Positions 1 to 7,712 of a stretch of DNA of 64,000 nt are shown in pieces (within the stretch, counting starts at the first letter, position 1; each line of letters begins with the position of its first letter). Under the pieces are notes generated by a model that saw nothing but the letters and a program-made list of their open reading frames with translations, did no database searches and was not told the DNA's origin. This DNA is from Neobacillus mesonae (GTDB lineage Bacteria; Bacillota; Bacilli; Paenibacillales; Paenibacillaceae). The position numbers and the translations under genes were made by a program. Location: assembly GCA_023715865.1 (NCBI GenBank), contig JAMBOW010000001.1, forward strand, positions 1,488,001 through 1,552,000, given 5' to 3'.

Positions 1-157
1 GATCATCCCATCCGTATTCACTGGCAATAATTTTTATCTCTTGAGGCAAAACAGTCATTTCGTTTGCAATACTCTCTCTTGTCAGTTCTATCCCAAGCAC
101 GTGAAAGCAGCCTTCTAACGTCGTGAACGGCGTATTATAATGCTGAGCTTGAATCAT
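1..157 (-). CDS. Partial hypothetical protein (N-terminus only)
   Basis: The first 52 codons of a leftward gene are visible; the rest lies outside the window. The ATG at 157-155 follows a good AGAGGTGA ribosome site. The peptide starts MIQAQHYNTPFTTLEGC and ends SEYGWDD at the window edge. It has no signal peptide or membrane segment. I do not recognise the family. It is divergent from the yjbQ-like gene. Confidence 0.5.
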   Translation of the reverse strand, partial: MIQAQHYNTPFTTLEGCFHVLGIELTRESIANEMTVLPQEIKIIASEYGWDD

Positions 158-339
158 TCAAAGTCACCTCTTCTGAGAGAATTAATCTGTATATATTATG
201 ACTTTACCCAACCTTTGTTATCCTTATGTAAAAAGAAGTGCTGACTATTGAATATTTTATTAGAGTTGCGATATCCGGCCTCAAGGGTACAATATTAAGG
301 GTACGGAACATAAACGACAGTATTTGTGGAGGGATTAAC

Positions 340-741
340 ATGCTGCAAAAATGTGAGCTGAAAACAACCAGCAGAGATGAAATGCGGGATATCACACACG
401 AAGTAAAATCCATTGTTTCAAAAAGCGGTGTAACAGAAGGACTTGCCATTATATATTGTCCGCATACAACGGCTGGGATCACGATCAACGAAAACGCCGA
501 TCCCGATGTCAAGCACGATGTTCTGCTCCGGCTCGATGAAGTTTACCCGTGGAATCATCCTAAATATTTGCATGCCGAGGGAAACACGGCTTCCCATTTG
601 AAAGCCATCACGACGGGATCATCGCAAACTGTAATTATCCAGGATGGAGAACTTGTTCTTGGACGCTGGCAGGGCATATATTTTTGTGAATTTGACGGTC
701 CTCGCTATCGTGAATACTATGTTAAGATCGTTAAAGGTTAA
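340..741 (+). CDS. yjbQ: YjbQ / UPF0047 family protein
   Basis: A 133-residue protein of the YjbQ (UPF0047) family, often annotated as secondary thiamine-phosphate synthase because members can complement thiE mutants; the physiological role is uncertain. Visible family marks are the [18 protein letters not shown] segment with its conserved histidine, the [11 protein letters not shown] segment, and the C-terminal [15 protein letters not shown] block. The frame is open further upstream to 238, but the ATG at 340 has a GGAGGG ribosome site 7-8 bases before it and gives the usual family length of 130-140 residues. The gene stands alone and ends at a strong bidirectional hairpin. Confidence 0.9.
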   Translation: MLQKCELKTTSRDEMRDITHEVKSIVSKSGVTEGLAIIYCPHTTAGITINENADPDVKHDVLLRLDEVYPWNHPKYLHAEGNTASHLKAITTGSSQTVIIQDGELVLGRWQGIYFCEFDGPRYREYYVKIVKG

Positions 742-754
742 TGAGATTAATTAA

Positions 755-794
755 AATAACCGGCTGAAGGAATTGACCTTCGAAGCCGGTTATT
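755..794. terminator. Bidirectional hairpin terminator
   Basis: AATAACCGGCT (755-765) pairs perfectly with AGCCGGTTATT (784-794), with an inner GAAGG/CCTTC stem. It lies between the convergent yjbQ-like gene and the ExsC-like gene. Confidence 0.85.
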
Positions 795-820
795 CTTCGT
801 TAACATTAGACGAATACTGC

Positions 821-1243
821 TTAATCCGAGTATAGTTGACCGTTGAATGTTTCCGGGCCTACCCGAATGGTCCCGAGCAAGTTGGCTGAGATAAAGGCTG
901 AGTACGTCAACTGGGGTTCAATAGGCGGATTAAAATCCGTTGCCGTAAAATTAATGATCTGAGGTGCAAGCAAACTGAGATCAAAGGTAGAAGTTGCCGA
1001 GTACACGACTGGATCTGTTGCTGCAGTCCCTCTGACCACCGTTATCGTAATGCCCGCAAGAGCCAGCGGAAGCTGAAGTCCAACGGTGCCGCTGAATACT
1101 ACGCGCGGATTAGCGCCGACACCTGCCGTCTGCAATCCGATCTGACCAAACAGCTGAGGTGTGCCGATTACAAGAATCGGTATTGCAATTGAGTTCGATG
1201 TGCTTGCATTTTGTGATGTTCTCGAATCAATGAACTGAGCCAT
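821..1243 (-). CDS. ExsC-like / exosporium-type structural protein
   Basis: A 140-residue protein without a signal peptide. The N-terminus MAQFIDSRTSQNAST is followed by a short beta-rich repeat-like body (IAIPILVIGTPQLFGQIGL, VVFSGTVGLQLPLALAG). This pattern resembles small exosporium protein C-type proteins of spore formers, which begin with an IDxRxxQ stretch and have alternating hydrophobic strands. The match is from memory of the family pattern and is tentative. The start follows AGGGGGTAA. A CATAGGATA element 32 bases upstream matches the CATANNNTA -10 of late mother-cell sigma factors, which would fit a spore-surface role. It could also be a generic beta-sandwich protein. Confidence 0.55.
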   Translation of the reverse strand: MAQFIDSRTSQNASTSNSIAIPILVIGTPQLFGQIGLQTAGVGANPRVVFSGTVGLQLPLALAGITITVVRGTAATDPVVYSATSTFDLSLLAPQIINFTATDFNPPIEPQLTYSAFISANLLGTIRVGPETFNGQLYSD

Positions 1244-1274
1244 TTAACTTACCCCCTGCCAGGAATTGATGACC

Positions 1275-1283
1275 TATCCTATG
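1275..1283 (-). promoter_or_regulatory. Possible sigma-E/sigma-K -10 element
   Basis: On the minus strand this reads CATAGGATA, an exact fit to CATANNNTA. It lies about 32 bases before the ATG of the ExsC-like gene. No well-spaced -35 AC element is convincing, so this is weak evidence by itself. Confidence 0.35.
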
Positions 1284-1334
1284 CAGCTGCTGGCTCATTT
1301 TAGTACCTTGACATCAATTATGCTCTGTCCAAAT

Positions 1335-1737
1335 TCAAATGGCATTCCCATTTTCATCATAATATTTATAAGTGAAGTTATAACTGTCTGATTCAGGCAG
1401 TTCAATCCAGGTAACCTTTAGCAAATAACGGATTCCCGCCATTTTCTGTCGTCCTCCATTCATAATTTCCTTCGCTGTTTCTGGTAAATTGAATATAGCC
1501 TGGTTTGTTATCTGCCAAAAATGCAGCGACCCTATTATCATGAAAGTCTGTGATTTCAAGAATCTCAATCTGTTTTCCATCATATCCATCAAGGGATTGT
1601 ATAACCTTCGTAATCGATGGCTCATCATTACCATAAGTCATACTTGTGCGTTCAGTAAAATAATAAAAGATGAATGCAAACAGGAGAAGGCCTGCTGCGA
1701 TAAAGATGTATAAACGATGCTTTTTAATGGTTGCCAC
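1335..1737 (-). pseudogene. Frameshifted membrane-anchored hypothetical gene
   Basis: Reading leftwards from the ATG at 1737, MATIKKHRLYIFIAAGLLLF gives an N-terminal membrane anchor followed by a soluble domain. The frame ends early at 1402. A second frame takes over in the same strand and continues to a stop at 1335 (TWIELPESDSYNFTYKYYDE). The two join smoothly if one G is removed from the GGG at 1435-1437, giving ...ENGG-IRYLLKVTW.... So the intact gene would encode about 133 residues. Either the gene is broken or there is a sequencing slip in the G run. The family is not recognised. It lies just downstream of another anchored hypothetical gene (1761-2450). Confidence 0.6.
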
Positions 1738-1760
1738 GTTGAATCCCTTCTCTTCTATAT

Positions 1761-2450
1761 TTAGTGTTCACGTGCCTTGTCTTCAAAGTATGATTTAAAT
1801 TCATGATACTCCAGTGGAGTCGTCTTTTTTAGCTGCAGTTCTCTTGCTGTGGCATCGTAGCTGAAATGATACATATGGATGAAATCTTGACCTGCACCGT
1901 ACCCCTCAGATATAAGTAGTTCTCCGTCTTGAACTGTCACTCCATAGTCATCTGGAAATCGATAGACAGGAATGGCTTTGTGCTCTGAATTAAATACAAC
2001 GGGTACGGATACTGCTTCCCCCTCAGACACTGTAAAAAAATAGGTTGGAAGAGCGTGGCAGTCCCGGTATCTTGGCGTAAAGGCAAACAGCTCCGTATCT
2101 CCAACCTTGAACTTCTCCATGCGTACAGCTTCGGTTGTCTGCTGAATCATTCCATCTCCATCAAAGTTGTCATGAATCTCCAATACTGTATCTGGAGCAC
2201 CCTGATCCGGTTCCCATACGACTTCAAAGTTGCCTGTCCACTTGGTGTCCGTCTCCAATCCGTAACAGCTCGGTGCTCCCATTAGCGACGATTTAACATC
2301 TTCATTTTCCCGAACCACCAGCCGACCATCCGTATGCTGACCAATCGCTCTAATATCTGGTTCCAATTGATGGTTAGGCAATTCATTTACAGTTGATGAG
2401 GCGAGAATAATAAGCAGCACTATAGAAACAGACCATCCCAACGGATTCAT
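1761..2450 (-). CDS. Hypothetical membrane-anchored extracytoplasmic protein
   Basis: A 229-residue protein. The start is the ATG at 2450, preceded by AAGGAG at good spacing; the frame is open further upstream but has no other ribosome site. Residues 1-25 (MNPLGWSVSIVLLIILASST) form a membrane anchor or uncleaved signal, and the rest should be outside the cell. The body has two cysteines (in APSCYGLE and YRDCHALP) that may pair. No known domain was recognised. It is followed 23 bases later by the frameshifted anchored gene, and the two may be co-transcribed. Confidence 0.65.
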   Translation of the reverse strand: MNPLGWSVSIVLLIILASSTVNELPNHQLEPDIRAIGQHTDGRLVVRENEDVKSSLMGAPSCYGLETDTKWTGNFEVVWEPDQGAPDTVLEIHDNFDGDGMIQQTTEAVRMEKFKVGDTELFAFTPRYRDCHALPTYFFTVSEGEAVSVPVVFNSEHKAIPVYRFPDDYGVTVQDGELLISEGYGAGQDFIHMYHFSYDATARELQLKKTTPLEYHEFKSYFEDKAREH

Positions 2451-2528
2451 AATAATCGACTCCTTAACAAAGCATTCAATATAAACAAACGCCTTCCAGA
2501 GACCTAAGGTTACACAAAAAATAAAAAA

Positions 2529-2564
2529 AGCAGTACACAAGGGTTATCCCTTTATGTACTGCTT
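2529..2564 (-). terminator. Intrinsic terminator of the MarR gene
   Basis: Leftward reading gives AAGCAGTACA, a short loop, TGTACTGCTT and a run of Ts. It is placed immediately after the stop of the MarR gene. Confidence 0.8.
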
Positions 2565-2570
2565 AACCAT

Positions 2571-3005
2571 TTACTTCTGCTTTGCTCGCAGCATGGCTTC
2601 AAGCAAGTTATTCATTTCTAATGCCGGTAAAGCATCTAACAATACTTTATTAAAAGTATGATAAGCTTTATCAACTTTTTCCTGCCCAATATCCGTAAGA
2701 GAAGTGTATACACTTCTCCGGTCCTCCTCACAGGCGTACCTTCTTAGTGCACCGCAACCTTTAGCCTCAAACCGGGCAACAAATCTCGACATGGCACTCT
2801 GACTGAGCCCGACCATAGATTCGAGCTGCTGAAGTTTAAGTCTCTTATCCGGAGCTTGTGACAAGAAGTACAGCATGTAGAACTCGTTTAAGGACAGCTC
2901 GTGGTTCGCTTGAAGCGCCTGATCAAGAAGATTCTCTATATTCATCTGAATGTGTGTCAATGACAACCAACTATTTATAAGGTCATTCTCATGATTTGTG
3001 TCCAT
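2571..3005 (-). CDS. MarR-family transcriptional regulator
   Basis: A 144-residue MarR-type winged-helix repressor. The DNA-binding core is visible at about residues 52-100 (LKLQQLESMVGLSQSAMSRF, then the wing with DRRSVYTSLTDIG, the typical D-R-R and LT-x-x-G signature). The start at 3005 follows GAGGGG. The next upstream gene in the same direction encodes an old yellow enzyme. MarR regulators paired with such reductases usually respond to electrophiles or oxidants, so a shared regulatory circuit is likely. A perfect palindrome upstream of the reductase (4245-4260) is a candidate operator. The effector cannot be told from sequence. Confidence 0.85.
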   Translation of the reverse strand: MDTNHENDLINSWLSLTHIQMNIENLLDQALQANHELSLNEFYMLYFLSQAPDKRLKLQQLESMVGLSQSAMSRFVARFEAKGCGALRRYACEEDRRSVYTSLTDIGQEKVDKAYHTFNKVLLDALPALEMNNLLEAMLRAKQK

Positions 3006-3122
3006 ACAATAATTCCCCTCAGCTTCATAAGATGAGTCTAAAATGCATTGATATCCTTTATCATAAACATTATATCAAACATCCCATGAATAAACGAGCC
3101 GTATCCGGCTGAATGAGACCGA

Positions 3123-4154
3123 TTATCTTATACGGAAACTGCGAGCATACTGCTCTGGAATATCTGTTTGTTTGCTAAGAGCTTCCGCAGCAGTCAGTGC
3201 CCAATATGGATTTTTTAGCATACCGCGGCCTACTGCGACCAAATCTGCATCTTCATTGCCGACAACAGAATTGGCAAGTCCTGGCTCATCAAGTCTTCCA
3301 ACCGCGATAACAGGAATATCCAATGCTTCTTTAATATCTCTTGCAAGCGGTACTTGATAAGCAGTATGAGTTCCTGGACGACCATCTGCACCGATAGGGC
3401 CTTCACCGCCAGAGCTTACATGGAACATATCCACGCCGGCTTCTTTATATACTTTGCTGAATTCAACACTTTCTTTAATGCCGTATCCGCCATCTACATA
3501 TTCTTTGGCTGAGATACGCATGATCAAAGCCATATCCTCAGGCATTTCGCTCTTTGCTGCTTTGATGACTTCCACGCCGAACTTCGTATGATTCTGACCA
3601 TACTCATCCGTTCTTTTATTGGTGAGCGGGGAATGGAATTGATGAATCAGATATCCGTGTGCTCCATGGAGCTCAATAACGTCAACCCCGGCTTGAACAG
3701 CACGACGAACAGCCAGACGGAATTTCTCTACCATCCCTTTTACTTCTTCTGTCGTCAGCTCGCGAGGTGTTGTGGAATTGTCATCAAATGGAATCGCTGA
3801 TGGCGCTACCGGTACTGCTGCATCTTCAGCTTTGCGTCCGGCATGAGCAATTTGAATACCGACTTTTGCACCGTGCTTGTGTACATCTTCTACAATACGC
3901 GCCAAAGGTTTGACTTGCTCATCCGACCATAGACCAAGATCGAAATCAGTTATGCGGCCATCCGGCTCCACATCCGTCATTTCAATAATGATGAGACCCG
4001 TGCCTCCAATTGCTCTGCTTACATAATGAGTATGATGCCAGTCATTAGCAATGCCATCCTTTTTTGTTACCGAATACTGACACATCGGAGGCATTACAAT
4101 TCTATTTTTTAAAGACAGCCCTTTAAGCTGATATTCGCTGAACAAATCCACCAT
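3123..4154 (-). CDS. namA: NADPH dehydrogenase NamA/YqjM (old yellow enzyme)
   Basis: FMN-dependent ene-reductase of the YqjM subgroup, which reduces the C=C bond of unsaturated aldehydes, ketones and related electrophiles with NADPH. Visible features are MPPMCQYS near the N-terminus (FMN and subgroup cysteine), the IELHGAHGYLIHQF substrate/FMN motif, NKRTDEYG, and the C-terminal GRGMLKNPYW phosphate-binding block. The TIM barrel is full length at 343 residues. The ATG at 4154 is chosen because AAAGGAG precedes it; an upstream in-frame ATG at 4178 has no ribosome site. It probably belongs to one unit with the downstream MarR gene, 118 bases away. Confidence 0.93.
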   Translation of the reverse strand: MVDLFSEYQLKGLSLKNRIVMPPMCQYSVTKKDGIANDWHHTHYVSRAIGGTGLIIIEMTDVEPDGRITDFDLGLWSDEQVKPLARIVEDVHKHGAKVGIQIAHAGRKAEDAAVPVAPSAIPFDDNSTTPRELTTEEVKGMVEKFRLAVRRAVQAGVDVIELHGAHGYLIHQFHSPLTNKRTDEYGQNHTKFGVEVIKAAKSEMPEDMALIMRISAKEYVDGGYGIKESVEFSKVYKEAGVDMFHVSSGGEGPIGADGRPGTHTAYQVPLARDIKEALDIPVIAVGRLDEPGLANSVVGNEDADLVAVGRGMLKNPYWALTAAEALSKQTDIPEQYARSFRIR

Positions 4155-4244
4155 CGTTATTATCTCTCCTTTAATCATATTGTATCTAATTGATCAAAAA
4201 TTATATTGCACGCACATATTCTTGAAAATGTAACAAGATCCATA

Positions 4245-4260
4245 ATGCATGCACATGCAT
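4245..4260. promoter_or_regulatory. Palindromic operator candidate upstream of namA
   Basis: ATGCATG-CA-CATGCAT is a perfect 7-2-7 inverted repeat about 90 bases before the namA start. Its size and symmetry fit a MarR-family operator. A related ATGCATT half-site occurs in front of the MarR gene near 3044. Assignment to the neighbouring MarR protein is inference. Confidence 0.4.
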
Positions 4261-4307
4261 ATATTAACGTAACTTATAACCTGTGTCAATGAACCGTCTT
4301 GAATATA

Positions 4308-4344
4308 AATAACCCGCCATAGCTCGAGACTATCACGGGTTATT
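4308..4344 (-). terminator. Hairpin downstream of the DUF2500 gene
   Basis: AATAACCCG (4308-4316) pairs with CGGGTTATT (4336-4344), followed leftwards by an AT-rich tail. It lies just after the stop of the DUF2500 gene. Confidence 0.6.
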
Positions 4345-4371
4345 CACAATATTTATTCAATGTTTCCAAAA

Positions 4372-4785
4372 TTAATTAACAGCTGCTTTATTTCGCTCAA
4401 AGTCCACGAACCAATCTCCCTGTACGGCTGCATAGCCATAATCTCCTTCCGCCACCAGACCATACAGCTTCTTCACATCAACATATTCCTTCCGGCTTCC
4501 ATCATCAAACTCCAGCGTAATATAATAGTATGTCTTTGAGGAGTGGCTTGGTGTCATATGACCGTCATCATCATGATGATGATGCGTGCTGGAACGGACC
4601 TCTGTGCGTTTGGAGACGACCTTGACGTAATAGGTCTCTCGCGGAGAGCGTGCATTTTTTCGATAGCTCTTAATGCTGCTGATAATTCCGATGACGAACA
4701 GTAATAAGATCACTCCCATAAAGATCGGTACTGCCGTAAACATAAAATCAAATCCTCCACCCATAGACGGCCCGCTGTCGAACAT
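4372..4785 (-). CDS. DUF2500 family membrane protein
   Basis: A 137-residue protein that fits the DUF2500 pattern: one N-terminal membrane helix (about residues 16-37, VPIFMGVILLLFVIGIISSI), then a soluble beta-rich domain with ETYYVKVVSKR and YYITLEFDDGSRKEY, the latter typical of the family. Between them is a low-complexity His/Asp stretch (HHHHDDDGH) that could bind metal but may only be a linker. The start has an exceptionally strong GGGGGAGG ribosome site. Function unknown. Confidence 0.75.
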   Translation of the reverse strand: MFDSGPSMGGGFDFMFTAVPIFMGVILLLFVIGIISSIKSYRKNARSPRETYYVKVVSKRTEVRSSTHHHHDDDGHMTPSHSSKTYYYITLEFDDGSRKEYVDVKKLYGLVAEGDYGYAAVQGDWFVDFERNKAAVN

Positions 4786-4865
4786 TAGGTGCCTCCCCCT
4801 TATCTTCTATTTTATATATAGAACGGTTCATACGAGACTTGGTTGCTTAAAATCCACAATAAAAA

Positions 4866-4888
4866 GGCTTCCCATACGCAAGGAAGCC
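4866..4888 (-). terminator. Intrinsic terminator of the FMN reductase gene
   Basis: Leftward GGCTTCC-loop-GGAAGCC is followed by TTTTTATT, just past the stop of the reductase gene. Confidence 0.8.
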
Positions 4889-4916
4889 CTCATATAAAGC
4901 GATAATATGTTTTAAA

Positions 4917-5462
4917 CTACGCACGCAGTGTTTTAAGCGCACCGCTCCATGCAATGGTTTGGTCCAGCATCGCATTGATATTTGTAAGATGCAGTTCCGC
5001 TGGTTTAAAAGTACTGAAGTTTTCAAAGTCAGTGAACAACGATAAAGTCGGATGAACTCGAACATCGGCGATCAGCAGCTCGCCCAAAATACCTCTTAAG
5101 TGTTCAGCTGCACGCGCTCCGCCTGTCGATCCGTAGCTTACAATTCCAGCGGCTTTGTTGTTCCACTCGTCACGCGCAGAATCCAGAGCATTTTTTAAAG
5201 CGCCTGTAATACTATGATTGTATTCCTGTACAATGAATACAAATCCATCGAGGCTGGCGAGTTTGGCAGGCCACGCTGTAAGTCCTGGTTCTTCTCCAGT
5301 ACCTTCTCCAAAGAACGGCAGCTTGAATTCTGCAATATCAACAATCTCATAGTTTGCGTCACCGCGCTCGTCCGCAATTTCTTTAACCCAGTTACCAACC
5401 TGAGGGCTAAGACGCCCTTGGCGGGTGCTCCCCAAAATAATACCGATGTTTAATTTTGACAC
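4917..5462 (-). CDS. NADPH-dependent FMN reductase / azoreductase-like flavoprotein
   Basis: A 181-residue flavodoxin-fold reductase of the NADPH-dependent FMN reductase family. The phosphate-binding loop GSTRQGR is at residues 11-17. The middle contains the family EYNHSITGALKNALD segment and SYGSTGGARAAEHLR, which contact FMN. It probably reduces quinones, azo compounds or free flavin with NAD(P)H in the cytoplasm. The start is a GTG at 5462 behind GGGAGGGG. It is monocistronic, with its own terminator. Confidence 0.85.
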   Translation of the reverse strand: MSKLNIGIILGSTRQGRLSPQVGNWVKEIADERGDANYEIVDIAEFKLPFFGEGTGEEPGLTAWPAKLASLDGFVFIVQEYNHSITGALKNALDSARDEWNNKAAGIVSYGSTGGARAAEHLRGILGELLIADVRVHPTLSLFTDFENFSTFKPAELHLTNINAMLDQTIAWSGALKTLRA

Positions 5463-5610
5463 GTTTGTTCCCCTCCCTATTCATCTTCACTTACTTTTCA
5501 GTAGAAAGTTACAAAATTATGTAACACTTGAAATATACAACATTTCCCAGCGGACTTCAATATAAAAAACAGATCAGGCTTCATAAAATCAGGCAAATAT
5601 TTTAGCTTAG

Positions 5611-5630
5611 AACCGGAGCTAACTCCGGTT
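5611..5630 (-). terminator. glnS terminator overlapping its stop codon
   Basis: AACCGGAG/CTCCGGTT hairpin whose loop contains the glnS TAG stop. There is little T-run after it, so its strength is uncertain. Confidence 0.5.
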
Positions 5631-7301
5631 CTTTTTCGAGCTGTCCTTTAAGGATACAATTCGATTAAATACAAGGCCCTCTTCATTTGTATGCTTGTTA
5701 TCCAGACTGAAATAACCATGCCTGATAAATTGATAGGTTTCCTTGTATGCTGCAGCTTTTAGATAAGGCTCAATCAACGCTTTCTTCACTTTTAGTGAGT
5801 CAGGATTTAGAAGCTTCTCCCATTCATTATCCGACTCTGATAGCACAGCGTCCTCTTTCAGCAACCGATCGTATAAGCGCACCTCTGCCTCTACCGCAAC
5901 ATTTGCGGCAATCCAATGAATTGTAGACTTCACCTTTCTGCCGCTAAAGCCGGTCCCGCTTTTCGTAGCCGGATCATACGTACAGTGAAGCTCGGTAATC
6001 TCTCCGGTCGCTGCATCCTTTATTACAGACTCACATTGAATAAAATAGGCTCCTTTCAGCCGAACCTCCTTCCCAGGCGAAAGTCTGAAGAAGCCTTGAA
6101 CAGGAGTTTCCATGAAATCATCGCGCTCTATAAACAGCTCTCTGCCGAAAGGAATCTCACGAGTTCCCAATTCCGGTTTGGATTCATTCATGTTAAGAGG
6201 AAGCATTTCAAGCTCACCTTCCGGAAAATTTGTGATCACGACTTTGATTGGATCCAGTACAGCCATGACGCTGATCGCCTTCTCCTTCAAATCCTGACGA
6301 ATAAAATGATCCAGCATGGCGGAGTCCACGGTGCTGTTTTGCCGGAGCATTCCAATCTCGCCCATAAGCTTGCGAATACTTTCGGGTGACACTCCTCTTC
6401 TGCGAAAAGCCATAAGGGTTGGCAGTCTAGGATCATCCCAACCATCGACATGCCCTCCTTCAACGAGCTCCCGCAAATACCGCTTGCTTGTCACAAGTCC
6501 AGAAAGGTTTAAGCGTCCAAACTCCCTTTGCTTAGGCGGCTCGGTCACTTCCAGCTCTTGCAGCACCCATTCGTATAACGGGCGATGGTCTTTGAATTCA
6601 GCAGAACAAAGAGAATGGGTAATCCCCTCAATTGAATCTTGAATGGGATGGGCAAAATCGTACATGGGATAGATACACCAATCCGTGCCGGTACGATAGT
6701 GCGCAGCATGAACGATTCGATAAAGCACCGGGTCTCTTAGGTTGATATTTGGTGAGGACATGTCTATCTTGGCTCGGAGCACCTTGTCCCCGTTCTGAAA
6801 TTCGCCTTCTCTCATGCGTTTAAACAAGTCCAGATTTTCCTCAATGGAACGCTCCCGGTATGGACTATTTACACCAGGTTCTGTCAAAGTACCTCTGTAC
6901 TTCGTTATTTGATCCGGTGAAAGGTCACATACGTATGCCTTTCCTTTTCGAATCAGTTTGATCGCTGCTGCGTATATTTGTTCCGAATAATCTGAACCAA
7001 AATAGACGTTTGGCGTGAGCCCAAGCCAGCGTATGTCTTCCTCAATTGCTTCTACATATTTCATGTCCTCTTTGAGCGGGTTCGTATCATCAAAACGCAA
7101 GTTAAAAGTACCGTCAAAATTGCGGGCAATCGAAGAATTGACATGAATCGCATACGCACTGCCAATATGCAGATAACCGTTAGGCTCTGGAGGAAACCTC
7201 GTTGCGATGGGTCTATGATAAACCCCTGTTTCTACATCATCAGCAACTATATTTGTCAAAAAGTCAGTTGACAGCTCTTTTCCACCTGTTTCATTTTTCA
7301 T
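5619..7301 (-). CDS. glnS: Glutaminyl-tRNA synthetase
   Basis: Class I aminoacyl-tRNA synthetase that charges tRNA-Gln with glutamine. The 560 residues match the bacterial GlnRS length. Visible features are PPEPNGYLHIGSA (HIGH-type motif, residues 38-49), the RFDDTNP segment, the GlnRS-type active-site YPMYDFAHP and HSLCSAEF motifs, and a KMSKS-equivalent VTSKR at 270-274. These distinguish it from GluRS. The C-terminal beta-barrel anticodon domain is present. Many Bacillota lack GlnRS and make Gln-tRNA by amidation, so this gene is probably an ancestral acquisition. The start follows AAGGAGG at ideal spacing. Expression is most likely controlled by the T-box leader immediately upstream. Confidence 0.95.
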   Translation of the reverse strand: MKNETGGKELSTDFLTNIVADDVETGVYHRPIATRFPPEPNGYLHIGSAYAIHVNSSIARNFDGTFNLRFDDTNPLKEDMKYVEAIEEDIRWLGLTPNVYFGSDYSEQIYAAAIKLIRKGKAYVCDLSPDQITKYRGTLTEPGVNSPYRERSIEENLDLFKRMREGEFQNGDKVLRAKIDMSSPNINLRDPVLYRIVHAAHYRTGTDWCIYPMYDFAHPIQDSIEGITHSLCSAEFKDHRPLYEWVLQELEVTEPPKQREFGRLNLSGLVTSKRYLRELVEGGHVDGWDDPRLPTLMAFRRRGVSPESIRKLMGEIGMLRQNSTVDSAMLDHFIRQDLKEKAISVMAVLDPIKVVITNFPEGELEMLPLNMNESKPELGTREIPFGRELFIERDDFMETPVQGFFRLSPGKEVRLKGAYFIQCESVIKDAATGEITELHCTYDPATKSGTGFSGRKVKSTIHWIAANVAVEAEVRLYDRLLKEDAVLSESDNEWEKLLNPDSLKVKKALIEPYLKAAAYKETYQFIRHGYFSLDNKHTNEEGLVFNRIVSLKDSSKKNRS

Positions 7302-7330
7302 TGCTTATGCCTCCTTAAATTTATCAAGAT

Positions 7331-7622
7331 AATAAAAAAATCTCGTCCCCAAGACGTAATGTCTTGGGGACGAGATTTGAAATCGTGCTGCCACCCCTGT
7401 TCATGGATACATCGCTGCATCCACCTCTTCAAGTACGGCGTTCTGTATCCAGAATGCTTATACTCTAGCTCTATAACAGGAGCTCCTGTCGCACCATCGC
7501 CGTAAATATAAGGTTCCGATGCGCTGCTCAGAGTCTTGGTTCAATGAAATCATTCCTGCTCCTTTTCAGCTGCCGGAGCTCTCTGGCGAGGAATTTAATT
7601 CATCTACTCTTCTCTTCATCGC
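7331..7622 (-). ncRNA. T-box riboswitch leader upstream of glnS (putative Gln specifier CAA)
   Basis: Leftward leader with T-box architecture. Stem I is closed by CGATG/CATCG and carries the AGAGAG-CTCCGG-AGCTG series typical of the distal bulges. Near its 3' side is TTGAACCAAGACTCTGAG, where CAA (7538-7536), a Gln codon, sits at the specifier position. The T-box sequence CAGGGGTGGCAGCACG is at 7399-7384, and the terminator is AAATCTCGTCCCCAAGAC (7338-7355) paired with 7361-7378 and followed by seven Ts. Uncharged tRNA-Gln should pair with CAA and the T-box bulge and so allow read-through into glnS. The specifier was placed by eye. Confidence 0.88.
7338..7378 (-). terminator. Regulated terminator of the glnS T-box
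   Basis: An 18-base-pair perfect stem with a GTAAT-type loop, followed leftwards by a T-run. It is the regulated element of the T-box, 37 bases before the glnS start codon. Confidence 0.88.
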
Positions 7623-7712
7623 GTTTTATATGATTGTATTTCCTTTTCGTAATTGATTTTGATTATATTATCATCCATAATTCCAAAAGTAAACAGGTTT
7701 ATGCTCTTAAAT

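Noticed and set aside
238..339. N-terminal extension of the YjbQ-like protein from 238
   Set aside because: The extra 34 residues are unlike the family, and a good ribosome site stands before the ATG at 340.
4560..4590. Perfect CAT/ATG trinucleotide inverted repeat that could form a hairpin
   Set aside because: It is inside the DUF2500 coding region and is explained by the HHHHDDD codons.
5619..7301. Glutamyl-tRNA synthetase rather than GlnRS
   Set aside because: The YPMYDFAHP and HSLCSAEF motifs, the VTSKR loop and the two-part beta-barrel C-terminus are of GlnRS type, and the leader specifier reads as a Gln codon.
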